Source of the DNA: Lachnospiraceae bacterium UBA1201
Lineage (GTDB): Bacteria; Bacillota; Clostridia; Lachnospirales; Lachnospiraceae
Reading direction: 5' to 3'
Length of the DNA stretch: 15,000 nucleotides
NCBI GenBank assembly: GCA_002309675.1
Contig: DBXX01000035.1
Coordinates: forward strand, 1-15,000
The notes beneath the pieces were generated by a model. It was not told the DNA's origin. It saw nothing but the letters and a program-made list of their open reading frames with translations, and searched no databases. The translations under genes were made by a program, and so were the position numbers. Below, one piece after another: positions 6,514-13,568 of the stretch; position 1 is the stretch's first letter, and every line of letters starts with the position of its first letter.

Positions 6514-7899
6514 ATGGAGATCGGAAAGGAAACACAAAGTACGATCCGTAACGGTTTTGTATTTGCCTACCCCGTGGCCATCGCCCTATGCGGCGGCCTG
6601 CTATGCCGGTTCGTTCCGGACGGCGGACAGTGGCTGGTCAGCATCCTGCTGATCCTAGCCGCCTTCGGATCCTACCTGTTTTATGCAAGACTCGGGCGGT
6701 GTCTGGTCGACCTGAGGGCTCTTCTTTCTCTGTCCTGGCTGTTTGGTCTGGGACTCGCGAACCTGCGCCTCAGCAACCTGCACGAGCCGTGGTCAGATAC
6801 GAGTATCCTTAGTTTTTTTGGCTTTTTCGCAATCACGATGCTCTCGTATGAGGCATTTAAGTTGTTGCCGAAGAAGAAGGAGACCGAGGTTTGCAGTGAA
6901 GAAGAGAGGGGTCGGGTCGCAAAGGCGCTCTTCACACTCATTCCCGTGATCTCAGGGATCTCATTTTTGTGTTTTTGTGCTGAAGTCGTAAAACTGAGAT
7001 ATATTCCCTTATTTGCGACATTTACCCACGCATACAACTACTTCCATGTGACAGGACTGCATTACTTTACATTCAGCAGTATGTTTACACATGCACTGAC
7101 GGTCCTGTTCCTGATGTTTGCAAAAAAAGAGGAGCGCAGTCGTAAGAGGATGCGGATCATCGTGATCGCGAATACTCTTTCACTGTTGATCCCGATTCTG
7201 TGCGTTTCGAAGCTTCAGTTTTTACTGGTGTTTTTCTACCCGGTCATGATCCTGCTTCTGAAACTTCGGTTTCATAAGTTTTCCGACCTTCCGCTTAAGC
7301 GGATCGGGATCGCTGCTCTGATCATGGCGGTGGTACTGTTGCTGGCCGGCTTTGTGTTCACGGTCCGCAGAAACTACCCGGAGGGATATCTCCAGGGGAT
7401 TTTCGATATGAAGGATCCCGATACTCCCGAGATCGCACAACTGTTGTACATGTATGTCAGCAACAACTATGCGAACTTCAATCATATGACACTTACACTC
7501 GCCGAGCATTCACACGGATTGCGCTGCGCATTCCCTATCGTGGCGCTTACCGGCATGAAGTTCGCGGTTCCTTCCCTGATCCCGCCGGATGCGAACCTGA
7601 TAAAGCAGGAATTATCCACGCTGAGTGTCATCTATGATGCGTATTTTGATTTTGGTCTGATCGGCGTTTTTGTGTTTTCCGTTTTATTCGGAGCACTGCT
7701 GGCCGGTATAACGGGATTAAACGAACGCAAACAGAGAAAGAATCCGATCACATTGCTGATGTGCGCGGAACTGGCGCTGTATGCGGGCCTATCGTTTTTC
7801 GATACATGGTTTTCCAATCCGACGTCCTGGTTTTGGTTTGCCATCACGATACTAATGTATATCTACGTTGAACATCAGCGAAGAAGAGGAAGATCATGA
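6514..7899 (+). CDS. Wzy-like oligosaccharide repeat-unit polymerase (membrane)
   Basis: The 461-residue protein has about twelve hydrophobic helices and one larger extracytoplasmic stretch (about 286-375), the layout of Wzy/O-antigen polymerase-type proteins. That loop has features often seen in this group: YMYVSNNYANF (about 312-322), the TLSVIYDAYFDFGLIG block (about 369-384) at the next helix, and NPTSWFWF near the last helix. Wzy enzymes join undecaprenyl-diphosphate-linked repeat units outside the membrane. Sequence conservation in the family is low, so the call rests on topology, these motifs and the glycosyltransferase neighbourhood. AGGAGA at the end of the HPr gene supplies the SD, and the stop overlaps the next start in an ATGA. 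A WaaL-like ligase is a less likely alternative. Confidence 0.75.
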   Translation: MEIGKETQSTIRNGFVFAYPVAIALCGGLLCRFVPDGGQWLVSILLILAAFGSYLFYARLGRCLVDLRALLSLSWLFGLGLANLRLSNLHEPWSDTSILSFFGFFAITMLSYEAFKLLPKKKETEVCSEEERGRVAKALFTLIPVISGISFLCFCAEVVKLRYIPLFATFTHAYNYFHVTGLHYFTFSSMFTHALTVLFLMFAKKEERSRKRMRIIVIANTLSLLIPILCVSKLQFLLVFFYPVMILLLKLRFHKFSDLPLKRIGIAALIMAVVLLLAGFVFTVRRNYPEGYLQGIFDMKDPDTPEIAQLLYMYVSNNYANFNHMTLTLAEHSHGLRCAFPIVALTGMKFAVPSLIPPDANLIKQELSTLSVIYDAYFDFGLIGVFVFSVLFGALLAGITGLNERKQRKNPITLLMCAELALYAGLSFFDTWFSNPTSWFWFAITILMYIYVEHQRRRGRS

Positions 7900-8615
7900 A
7901 ACTGTTGATCATTGTCCCCGCATATAACGAGCGGGAGAATATCGAGAGAGTCATCGACCATCTGATACAGGACTACCCGCAGTATTCCTATGTGGTGGTC
8001 AATGACGGATCGAAGGATGACACGGCGCAGATCTGCCGGAGGAAAGGGTATAACCTGATCGACCTTCCGGTGAACTTAGGACTGGCCGGCGGCTTCCAGG
8101 CGGGCATGCAATATGCCGAGAAGCATGGGTTCGATTATGCGATCCAGTACGATGCCGACGGACAGCACAGGGCCGAATATATCGGGAAGCTTCTGGAGGA
8201 GTGTGAGAAGGGGCAGGATATCGTTATCGGCTCCCGTTTCGCGGAGAAGAAAAAACCGTTATCGTTGCGTATGCTGGGCAGTCGTCTGATCAGCGGAGCC
8301 ATCCGGATCACTACATTCCGCAAGATAAAGGATCCTACCTCCGGAATGCGGGTCTACAACCGCCGGATGATCGAATTATTCGCACATCATACGAACTTAA
8401 GTCCCGAACCGGATTCGGTTGCATATATGATCAAATCTGGAGCGAAGGTCAGCGAGGTTCAGGTCGAGATGGACGAAAGAATAGCCGGCATAAGCTATTT
8501 AAACGCGCCGAAAGCCATGTTCTACATGCTGCGCATGGTCGTTTCGATCTTATTCATTCAAGTTTTTCGTTCCCCGGTCCGCCTCAAAAAGTCCGGACCT
8601 GAGGATGAAACATAA
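7896..8615 (+). CDS. GT2 glycosyltransferase, DPM1-like polyprenyl-phosphate sugar transferase
   Basis: The 239-residue GT-A fold enzyme begins with LLIIVPAYNERENI, has VNDGSKDDT at 35-43 for nucleotide binding and the metal-binding YDADGQH at 85-91, followed by GSRF and DPTSGMRVYNR. These are hallmarks of the dolichol-phosphate-mannose-synthase-like branch of GT2, which usually moves a sugar from a nucleotide donor to polyprenyl phosphate. The C-terminal end is hydrophobic but carries no clear pair of membrane helices. The DUF2304 protein encoded next probably supplies membrane anchoring, since this pairing recurs in bacterial glycan loci. The start overlaps the previous stop by four bases. 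The sugar cannot be read from the sequence. Confidence 0.9.
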   Translation: MKLLIIVPAYNERENIERVIDHLIQDYPQYSYVVVNDGSKDDTAQICRRKGYNLIDLPVNLGLAGGFQAGMQYAEKHGFDYAIQYDADGQHRAEYIGKLLEECEKGQDIVIGSRFAEKKKPLSLRMLGSRLISGAIRITTFRKIKDPTSGMRVYNRRMIELFAHHTNLSPEPDSVAYMIKSGAKVSEVQVEMDERIAGISYLNAPKAMFYMLRMVVSILFIQVFRSPVRLKKSGPEDET

Positions 8616-8630
8616 AGTCGGAGGAAGGAT

Positions 8631-8987
8631 ATGTCAGATACACTCAGGATCGTATTGATCGTAGCCTCGGTGCTCTGTCTGCTGTTTATGCTGCGGAAGA
8701 TCTCCCAGTCGAAGGTGCGGATCGACGACGCGATATTTTGGATCGTCGGCGCATTCGTTCTGGTCATCATCAGCATTTTCCCGCAGATCCCTTCGTGGTG
8801 TTGCGATCTGCTCGGCATCCAGACGCCGGTAAACTTCCTCTTTTTGTTCATGATCTTCATCCTGCTGGTGAAACTGTTCTACATGACGATCCGTGTTTCC
8901 CAGCTCGAATCGAAGATCAAGGAACTGTCCCAGCGGTATGCTTTGGATCATATGGATGACGATGAGGTGAAACAGGATGAAGAATAA
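8631..8987 (+). CDS. DUF2304 membrane protein, partner of the preceding glycosyltransferase
   Basis: This 118-residue protein has three membrane helices (about 4-21, 35-51 and 67-85), a short predicted coiled coil (RVSQLESKIKELSQRYAL, about 88-105) and an acidic tail. Length, topology and the VRIDDAIFWIVGAF segment match the DUF2304 family, whose members are commonly encoded next to DPM1-like GT2 enzymes and are thought to hold them at the membrane. GGAGG (8620-8624) lies six bases upstream of the ATG. The next gene begins 11 bases before this one ends. No enzymatic motif is visible. Confidence 0.87.
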   Translation: MSDTLRIVLIVASVLCLLFMLRKISQSKVRIDDAIFWIVGAFVLVIISIFPQIPSWCCDLLGIQTPVNFLFLFMIFILLVKLFYMTIRVSQLESKIKELSQRYALDHMDDDEVKQDEE

Positions 8988-9792
8988 GTCCGGTTCGGAT
9001 ATGTCCCATACTTTCGTGATCTGCGCATATCAGACCTCGCCATACCTCGAGGATTGCATCCGGTCGATAAAAGCGCAAACGCGTCCGTGCGGTCTCATGA
9101 TCTCAACATCGACGCCGAATGACGCGATCCGGGAGATGGCAGAGAAGTACGACATCCCCGTGATCGAAAATCCCGAGAAAAAAGGGATCGGTTACGATTT
9201 TGATTTTGCGCTTCAGACAGGGATCCAAAGCGGAGCAGATCTGGTTACGGTCGCTCATCAGGACGATCGTTATGATCCGGAGTTTTCCGCCGATGTTATT
9301 CGCGCCTGGAGACAGGATTCATTGATCGCATTTACCGATTACCGGGAGATCGATGAGAAGGGGGCTACGATCCCGGAAAACCGTAACCTGAAGATCAAAA
9401 AGATCCTGCTGTTTCCGATGCGGTTTTCGGTATTGCAACCGCTTCGTCCCGTCCGCAGGACATCCCTGGCGTTCGGAAACGGAATCTGCTGCCCGTCGGT
9501 CACATTTGCCGCAAATAAGATGCCGAAGAGGCTCTTTGCCGGAAAGATGAAGAGCAATGTCGACTGGAGCGCGTGGGAGATGCTGTCACGAAAGAAGGGC
9601 AGTTTCACATATGTTCCGAAGGCTTTGATGTCGCATCGTATCCACGAGGAAGCGACAACTAATAAGATGATTTATGCCCACAAGCGCACGGAAGAAGACA
9701 TGGCGATGTTTCGCAGGTTCTGGCCGGAGTGTATCGCAAAATGTCTGTGCAGGTTTTACAGTAAAGCGGAGGATACAGTTACCAAACGATGA
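8977..9792 (+). CDS. GT2-family glycosyltransferase with HQDD metal motif
   Basis: The 271-residue soluble protein opens with FVICAYQTSPYLEDCIRSI, followed by ISTSTPND (42-49) in the position where GT2 enzymes bind the nucleotide. VAHQDDRYDP (about 92-101) stands in place of the usual DxD metal site. SNVDWSAWEML (about 189-199) is a likely acceptor-side element. The family call is secure at fold level, but donor and acceptor cannot be deduced. The ATG at 8977 is supported by GAGGTGA (8964-8970) six bases upstream; Met9 (9001) is possible but has no comparable SD. The stop overlaps the next start in an ATGA. It probably adds one sugar of the repeat unit on the cytoplasmic side. Confidence 0.82.
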   Translation: MKNKSGSDMSHTFVICAYQTSPYLEDCIRSIKAQTRPCGLMISTSTPNDAIREMAEKYDIPVIENPEKKGIGYDFDFALQTGIQSGADLVTVAHQDDRYDPEFSADVIRAWRQDSLIAFTDYREIDEKGATIPENRNLKIKKILLFPMRFSVLQPLRPVRRTSLAFGNGICCPSVTFAANKMPKRLFAGKMKSNVDWSAWEMLSRKKGSFTYVPKALMSHRIHEEATTNKMIYAHKRTEEDMAMFRRFWPECIAKCLCRFYSKAEDTVTKR

Positions 9793-10730
9793 ATACGATC
9801 GACGTTATCATCCCGACGTATAAACCGGGAGCAGAACTTACAAAACTGATCCGGGCTCTGTTTATTCAGGTGGTGCCGGTCGATACCGTCCGCATCATCA
9901 ATACAGAAGAGGATTTGTTCGATACCGAACTGGTTTCCGAATTCGGAAGCAGGGTACAGGTCCGGCACATTCCGCAGTCTGAGTTCGACCATGGCTATGC
10001 GCGCGATCTGGGTGCACGGGAATCCAAGGCGGACTTCCTGATGTTCATGACCCAGGATGCCATGCCTTGTGAGAAGGACAGGACGCTCACGCAGAAACTG
10101 ACTGCGCCGATGAAGAACGATCCGACGATCGCTGCCTCCTATGCGCGGCAGATTCCATATAAGAACTGCAACCGGACCGAAAGGCTGACGCGGAATTACA
10201 ACTATCCGCCTACCGCAAGCGTCAAATCCGAAGACGATCTGCCCCGGCTTGGCGTCAAGACGTATTTTTGCTCCAATGTCTGCGCCGCCTATCGCAGAGA
10301 CGTATATCTTAAACTCGGTGGTTTTGAACACGGCGCCATCTTCAACGAAGATATGGTATTCGCGGCGAAACTCATCCACGCCGGCTATCGCATTGCCTAC
10401 GATCCGCTGGCCTGTGTGCGCCATTCGCACAACTACAGCTTGATGCAGTATTTCCGCCGCAGTTTTGATATGGCGGTATCCCAGACGGAGCATCCCGAGG
10501 TCTTCGCCGCGGTCAGCTCCGAAAAAGAGGGAGCAGGCATGGTAAAGACCGTGTCGAAGCAGATGCTGCGACGCAAATGGTTCTTTTCGTTCTTGTTTTT
10601 CTTCGCCTCCTGCGTGGCGAAATATGCAGGCTATTTTCTCGGGAAGCGTTATAAAAAGCTTCCGAAGAAGCTGGTGCGTTTCTGTACGGCCAGCAACTGG
10701 TGGTTTTCCCGACGGGAGAGCACCGAATGA
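9789..10730 (+). CDS. GT2-family glycosyltransferase, rhamnosyltransferase-like
   Basis: The 313-residue protein begins DVIIPTYKPG and has the EFDHGYARD motif at 65-73, resembling the F-x-HG-x-x-R block of bacterial rhamnosyltransferase-like GT2 proteins. TQDAM (88-92) fills the metal-binding position, and FNEDM (185-189) is the likely catalytic-base region. After HSHNYSLMQYFRRSFD comes a hydrophobic amphipathic segment (about 264-282), probably for membrane contact. The similarity to rhamnosyltransferases suggests but does not prove the donor sugar; no dTDP-rhamnose genes are in the window. It is coupled to the preceding gene by an ATGA overlap and is followed by a 19-base gap before the ABC permease. 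Confidence 0.87.
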   Translation: MNTIDVIIPTYKPGAELTKLIRALFIQVVPVDTVRIINTEEDLFDTELVSEFGSRVQVRHIPQSEFDHGYARDLGARESKADFLMFMTQDAMPCEKDRTLTQKLTAPMKNDPTIAASYARQIPYKNCNRTERLTRNYNYPPTASVKSEDDLPRLGVKTYFCSNVCAAYRRDVYLKLGGFEHGAIFNEDMVFAAKLIHAGYRIAYDPLACVRHSHNYSLMQYFRRSFDMAVSQTEHPEVFAAVSSEKEGAGMVKTVSKQMLRRKWFFSFLFFFASCVAKYAGYFLGKRYKKLPKKLVRFCTASNWWFSRRESTE

Positions 10731-10749
10731 AACTTAAAGGGAGTCATCC

Positions 10750-11733
10750 ATGAACTTTTCATCTAAGATCACATTTGCCTTCTACGGTATCATCGTATAC
10801 CTGTTGGGCATAGCCATATATCAGGTCATCCGAGACCCGGGGGCATGGGCGTTCGTCATTTTGGGGGCGTCCGCAACGATTTGCTTTTGGATGCTTGGAT
10901 CGAAACTGATCTCGAAGAAGAAACAGACGATCTTAAGCCGGATCCAGGCAACATTTCACCGATTCTCATTCCTGATCGAGCAGTTGGTGGCCAGGGATTT
11001 CAAAACGAAATATAAGCGTTCGGTACTGGGCGTTTTCTGGAGTTTCCTGAACCCGTTGCTCATGATGGCGGTACAGTATTTCGTGTTCGTCAATCTGATG
11101 AAACTGCGTAATATGGGCGGAGAAAACCCGATGCTCGATTACTATGCAGTCTACCTGTTGGTAGGTATCATTATCTTCAGCGGATTTAACGACTGTTGTA
11201 ACCAGGCGCTGCGTTCCATCGTTTACAATGCGTCACTGATCACGAAAGTTTATGTACCGAAGGTCATCTACCCGACGACGAAGGTCTTCAGTGCAGGCAT
11301 TAACCTGGCGTTTTCGATCCTGCCTTTGTACATCATCGCCCTGATCAACGGACTCGTGCCGAACTTCTCGATCCTGCTCCTTCCGCTGGGCCTTTTGTTT
11401 ATTCTGGTGTTCACCATCGGTATGGGGTATTTCCTTTCGTCCTCCGTGGTTTTCTTTCGCGACATTGAGTTTTTGTGGGGCGTATTCTCCACGATGTGGA
11501 TGTATGCAACACCGATCATCTACGATATCGGTATCCTGCCGGACTTCATCCGGAAACTGATGATGCTCAACCCGCTGTACCATTACATCGATTTCGTCCG
11601 GTATATCGTCATCCTTCGTCAGGTTCCTTCTGCGCAGGAAACAATGATCTGTGCGGCATTTTCGCTGGGAATGTTCGTGATCGGACTGACCATATTCAAG
11701 AAGACAGAAGATAAGTTCATTTTTTACATATAA
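10750..11733 (+). CDS. ABC-2 polysaccharide exporter permease (Wzm/TagG-like) with extra N-terminal helices
   Basis: This is the membrane subunit of an ABC exporter that moves lipid-linked polysaccharide across the membrane. From about residue 73 (FLIEQLVARDFKTKYKRSVLGVFWSFLNP) it follows the Wzm/TagG/RfbA pattern: a cytoplasmic amphipathic segment, six membrane helices and the late MLNPLYHYIDFVR block. Family members usually begin near that point and run to about 260 residues, whereas this one has 327. The first 60-70 residues add two hydrophobic segments (about 7-27 and 31-52). The start is well supported by AAAGGGAG (10736-10743) six bases upstream, and the only Met before the conserved domain is at residue 48, within the second extra helix. 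The ATPase gene follows after 33 bases. Confidence 0.93.
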   Translation: MNFSSKITFAFYGIIVYLLGIAIYQVIRDPGAWAFVILGASATICFWMLGSKLISKKKQTILSRIQATFHRFSFLIEQLVARDFKTKYKRSVLGVFWSFLNPLLMMAVQYFVFVNLMKLRNMGGENPMLDYYAVYLLVGIIIFSGFNDCCNQALRSIVYNASLITKVYVPKVIYPTTKVFSAGINLAFSILPLYIIALINGLVPNFSILLLPLGLLFILVFTIGMGYFLSSSVVFFRDIEFLWGVFSTMWMYATPIIYDIGILPDFIRKLMMLNPLYHYIDFVRYIVILRQVPSAQETMICAAFSLGMFVIGLTIFKKTEDKFIFYI

Positions 11734-11736
11734 TCG

Positions 11737-11752
11737 GCGGCCGAAAGGCTGC
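11737..11752 (+). other. Short GNRA-tetraloop hairpin between permease and ATPase genes
   Basis: Bases 11737-11742 pair with 11747-11752 (six pairs, one G-U) around a GAAA loop. The hairpin fills the 33-base gap and ends four bases before the GGAG (11757-11760) of the ATPase gene. No T-run follows, so it is not an intrinsic terminator. An effect on translation or mRNA stability is possible but unproven. Confidence 0.45.
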
Positions 11753-11766
11753 GACCGGAGTTACTT

Positions 11767-12525
11767 ATGGACCAGGGTATAATGAAAGAAGATATGATAC
11801 GCGTGGAAAATATTTCCATGCATTTCCGCCTGATGAATGACCGTATCAGCAGCATCAAAGAGATGATGACGGCGCTGGCGCGGAGAAAGGTGAAATTCAA
11901 AGAATTCCATGCATTGGAGGATGTGAGTTTCACGGTGTTCCGCGGCGATGTCATTGGAATCATCGGCCATAACGGCGCGGGTAAAAGCACACTTTTAAAA
12001 ATCATTTCCGGAATCATGAAACCGTCAAAAGGAAGGATCTGGCGCGGGGCCAATATCGTCCCGATGCTCGAACTGGGTTCCGGTTTCGACTACGATCTGT
12101 CCGGTCATGAAAATATCTATTTGAACGGTGCGATCCTCGGATATTCGAAGGAGTTCCTGCAATCGAAATACAACGAGATCGTAGAATATTCCGAACTGGA
12201 ACCGTTCATTCACACACCGCTTCGGAATTATTCTTCCGGTATGCTGATGCGCCTCGCATTTTCCATAGCGACCGTCGTCGAACCGGAGATATTGATCGTC
12301 GATGAGGTCCTGGCCGTCGGCGACGAGCGCTTTCAGGAGAAGAGTAAGAAGCGCATGATGGAACTGATGAGCGGCGGTACTACGGTGCTGTTTGTTTCAC
12401 ATAATATCGACCAGATCCGCGAGATGTGTAATCGCGTCGTATGGCTGGACCATGGACGCGTGCGCATGATCGGAGATGCAGATGAAGTTTGCGATGCATA
12501 TCGTGAACAGTTTTTGGAACAATAA
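11767..12525 (+). CDS. ABC polysaccharide exporter ATPase (short Wzt/TagH type)
   Basis: The 252-residue cytoplasmic ATPase powers the permease encoded just upstream. Walker A is GHNGAGKST (67-75), the signature is NYSSGM (154-159), a variant typical of Wzt/TagH/RfbE proteins, Walker B is ILIVDE (175-180), and the switch histidine is His212. The N-terminal ISMHFRL ... FHALEDVSF block also fits the family. It ends soon after the nucleotide-binding domain and lacks the C-terminal carbohydrate-binding domain found in some Wzt proteins, so substrate choice is probably not through terminal-sugar recognition by this subunit. GGAG (11757-11760) supports the ATG at 11767; Met6 or Met10 are alternatives, since conserved sequence begins only at about residue 11. 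Confidence 0.95.
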   Translation: MDQGIMKEDMIRVENISMHFRLMNDRISSIKEMMTALARRKVKFKEFHALEDVSFTVFRGDVIGIIGHNGAGKSTLLKIISGIMKPSKGRIWRGANIVPMLELGSGFDYDLSGHENIYLNGAILGYSKEFLQSKYNEIVEYSELEPFIHTPLRNYSSGMLMRLAFSIATVVEPEILIVDEVLAVGDERFQEKSKKRMMELMSGGTTVLFVSHNIDQIREMCNRVVWLDHGRVRMIGDADEVCDAYREQFLEQ

Positions 12526-12552
12526 AGGAGATGCCGGTTATCGGCGAAGAGT
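12524..12552 (+). promoter_or_regulatory. Split ribosome binding site: SD and start codon separated by a hairpin
   Basis: A strong SD, AAAGGAG (12524-12530), lies 22 bases before the ATG at 12553, too far for direct use. Between them GCCG (12533-12536) pairs with CGGC (12542-12545) around a five-base loop, with an extra U-G pair (12532-12546). Folding removes 15 bases and leaves an effective spacing of seven. The only nearer SD candidate is a weak GAAGAG (12546-12551). The ATG right after the SD (12531) has zero spacing and opens an 18-codon frame only. Confidence 0.5.
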
Positions 12553-13545
12553 ATGAAGAAAGTTACGATCGTTATTCCGAACTATAACGGATATCAGTTT
12601 TTGGAAACCTGTATGAATTCACTTCGGGCGCAGACCTGTCAGGATTTTGAGGTCCTGGTCGTGGACAATGCATCTGTTGATGAGAGCGTACCGTACCTGC
12701 GGGAGAATTACCCTGAGGTGCGAGTGGATGTTATGGAGACGAACCTCGGTTTTGCAGGTGGCGTTAATTATGGCATCAAGCAGTGTAAGACACCTTACGT
12801 CATCCTGCTCAACAACGATACGGAGTCGGATCCGCACTATGTTGAAGAGATGATCAAGGCCATCGAAAAGGATGACCGCATCTTCTCCGTAAGCAGTAGC
12901 ATGATCAGTTTTTATAAGAGAAATCTTATGGACGATGCCGGCGACCTCTATACCATGTTCGGCTGGGCCGTTCAGCGCGGCATTCATCAGCCCGTCGAGG
13001 CGTACCGCAAGCCGAAACGTGTATTTTCCGCCTGCGCGGGTGCGGCGATCTATCGTCGTTCCTTGTTCGATGAGATCGGCATTTTCGATGAGATGCATTT
13101 CGCGTATCTGGAAGACATTGACCTGGGCTTTCGCGCGAATATCAAGGGATATAAAAACACTTACGCGCCGAAAGCGATCGTTTACCATGTCGGCAGCGGT
13201 ACGAGCGGCTCGAAATACAACCCGTTTAAGGTACGCCTGACGGCACGTAACAGCCTGTACCTTCACTATAAGAACCTGCCGAACCTGATGCTTCTGTTAA
13301 ATGCGCCGGCGTTCCTGCTGGGTTATATCATAAAAATCTGCTTCTTTGCGTCGATGGGACTGCATAAGGAGTATCTCAGCGGCCTCAAGGAAGGCCTGAA
13401 GACGTTTCGGAAGTGCAAACGCGTGAAGTATGAGAGAAAGAATTTCAAAAACTATCTGGATATCGAGATGCAGATGGTCTTCGGAATGTTTGCATATACG
13501 TTTGAGTTTTTGGAGAGACGCGTATTCAACAAAGAAGAGAAGTAA
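12553..13545 (+). CDS. GT2-family glycosyltransferase (rhamnosyl/galactofuranosyl-transferase-like)
   Basis: The 330-residue protein has the standard GT2 order: VTIVIPNYNGYQFLE at the N-terminus, VDNAS at 37-41, NLGFAGG at 64-70, the metal site LLNNDTE at 85-91 and the YLEDIDLGFR catalytic block at 185-194. This combination is common in transferases that add rhamnose, galactofuranose or glucose to lipid-linked glycans; the exact sugar cannot be told. A hydrophobic segment (about 252-275) and a basic region follow and probably touch the membrane. No in-frame start exists between the preceding TAA and the ATG at 12553, so the start is fixed unless it lies further inside. The preceding ABC gene ends 27 bases upstream. 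Confidence 0.9.
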   Translation: MKKVTIVIPNYNGYQFLETCMNSLRAQTCQDFEVLVVDNASVDESVPYLRENYPEVRVDVMETNLGFAGGVNYGIKQCKTPYVILLNNDTESDPHYVEEMIKAIEKDDRIFSVSSSMISFYKRNLMDDAGDLYTMFGWAVQRGIHQPVEAYRKPKRVFSACAGAAIYRRSLFDEIGIFDEMHFAYLEDIDLGFRANIKGYKNTYAPKAIVYHVGSGTSGSKYNPFKVRLTARNSLYLHYKNLPNLMLLLNAPAFLLGYIIKICFFASMGLHKEYLSGLKEGLKTFRKCKRVKYERKNFKNYLDIEMQMVFGMFAYTFEFLERRVFNKEEK

Positions 13546-13568
13546 GGAATCATTTGAGGTGACACAAC

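Noticed and set aside
8582..8604. Inverted repeat (CCTCA ... TGAGG) around GTCCGGAC near the end of the DPM1-like gene
   Set aside because: The stem is short with a large loop, lies inside coding sequence and is not followed by a T-run, so terminator function is not supported.
9756..10493. 245-codon open frame on the - strand
   Set aside because: It lies wholly opposite GT2 genes with clear motifs, is a typical antisense shadow, and no family is recognised.
11778..11783. TATAAT inside the start of the ABC ATPase gene
   Set aside because: No -35 element and no TG extension are present, so it is probably a chance match within codons.
12531..12587. 18-codon frame starting right after AAAGGAG
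   Set aside because: Spacing between SD and ATG is zero, the frame overlaps the GT2 start in another frame, and the peptide has no visible feature.
12619..13266. 215-codon open frame on the - strand
   Set aside because: It is antisense to a well-defined GT2 gene, and the composition and lack of motifs indicate a shadow.
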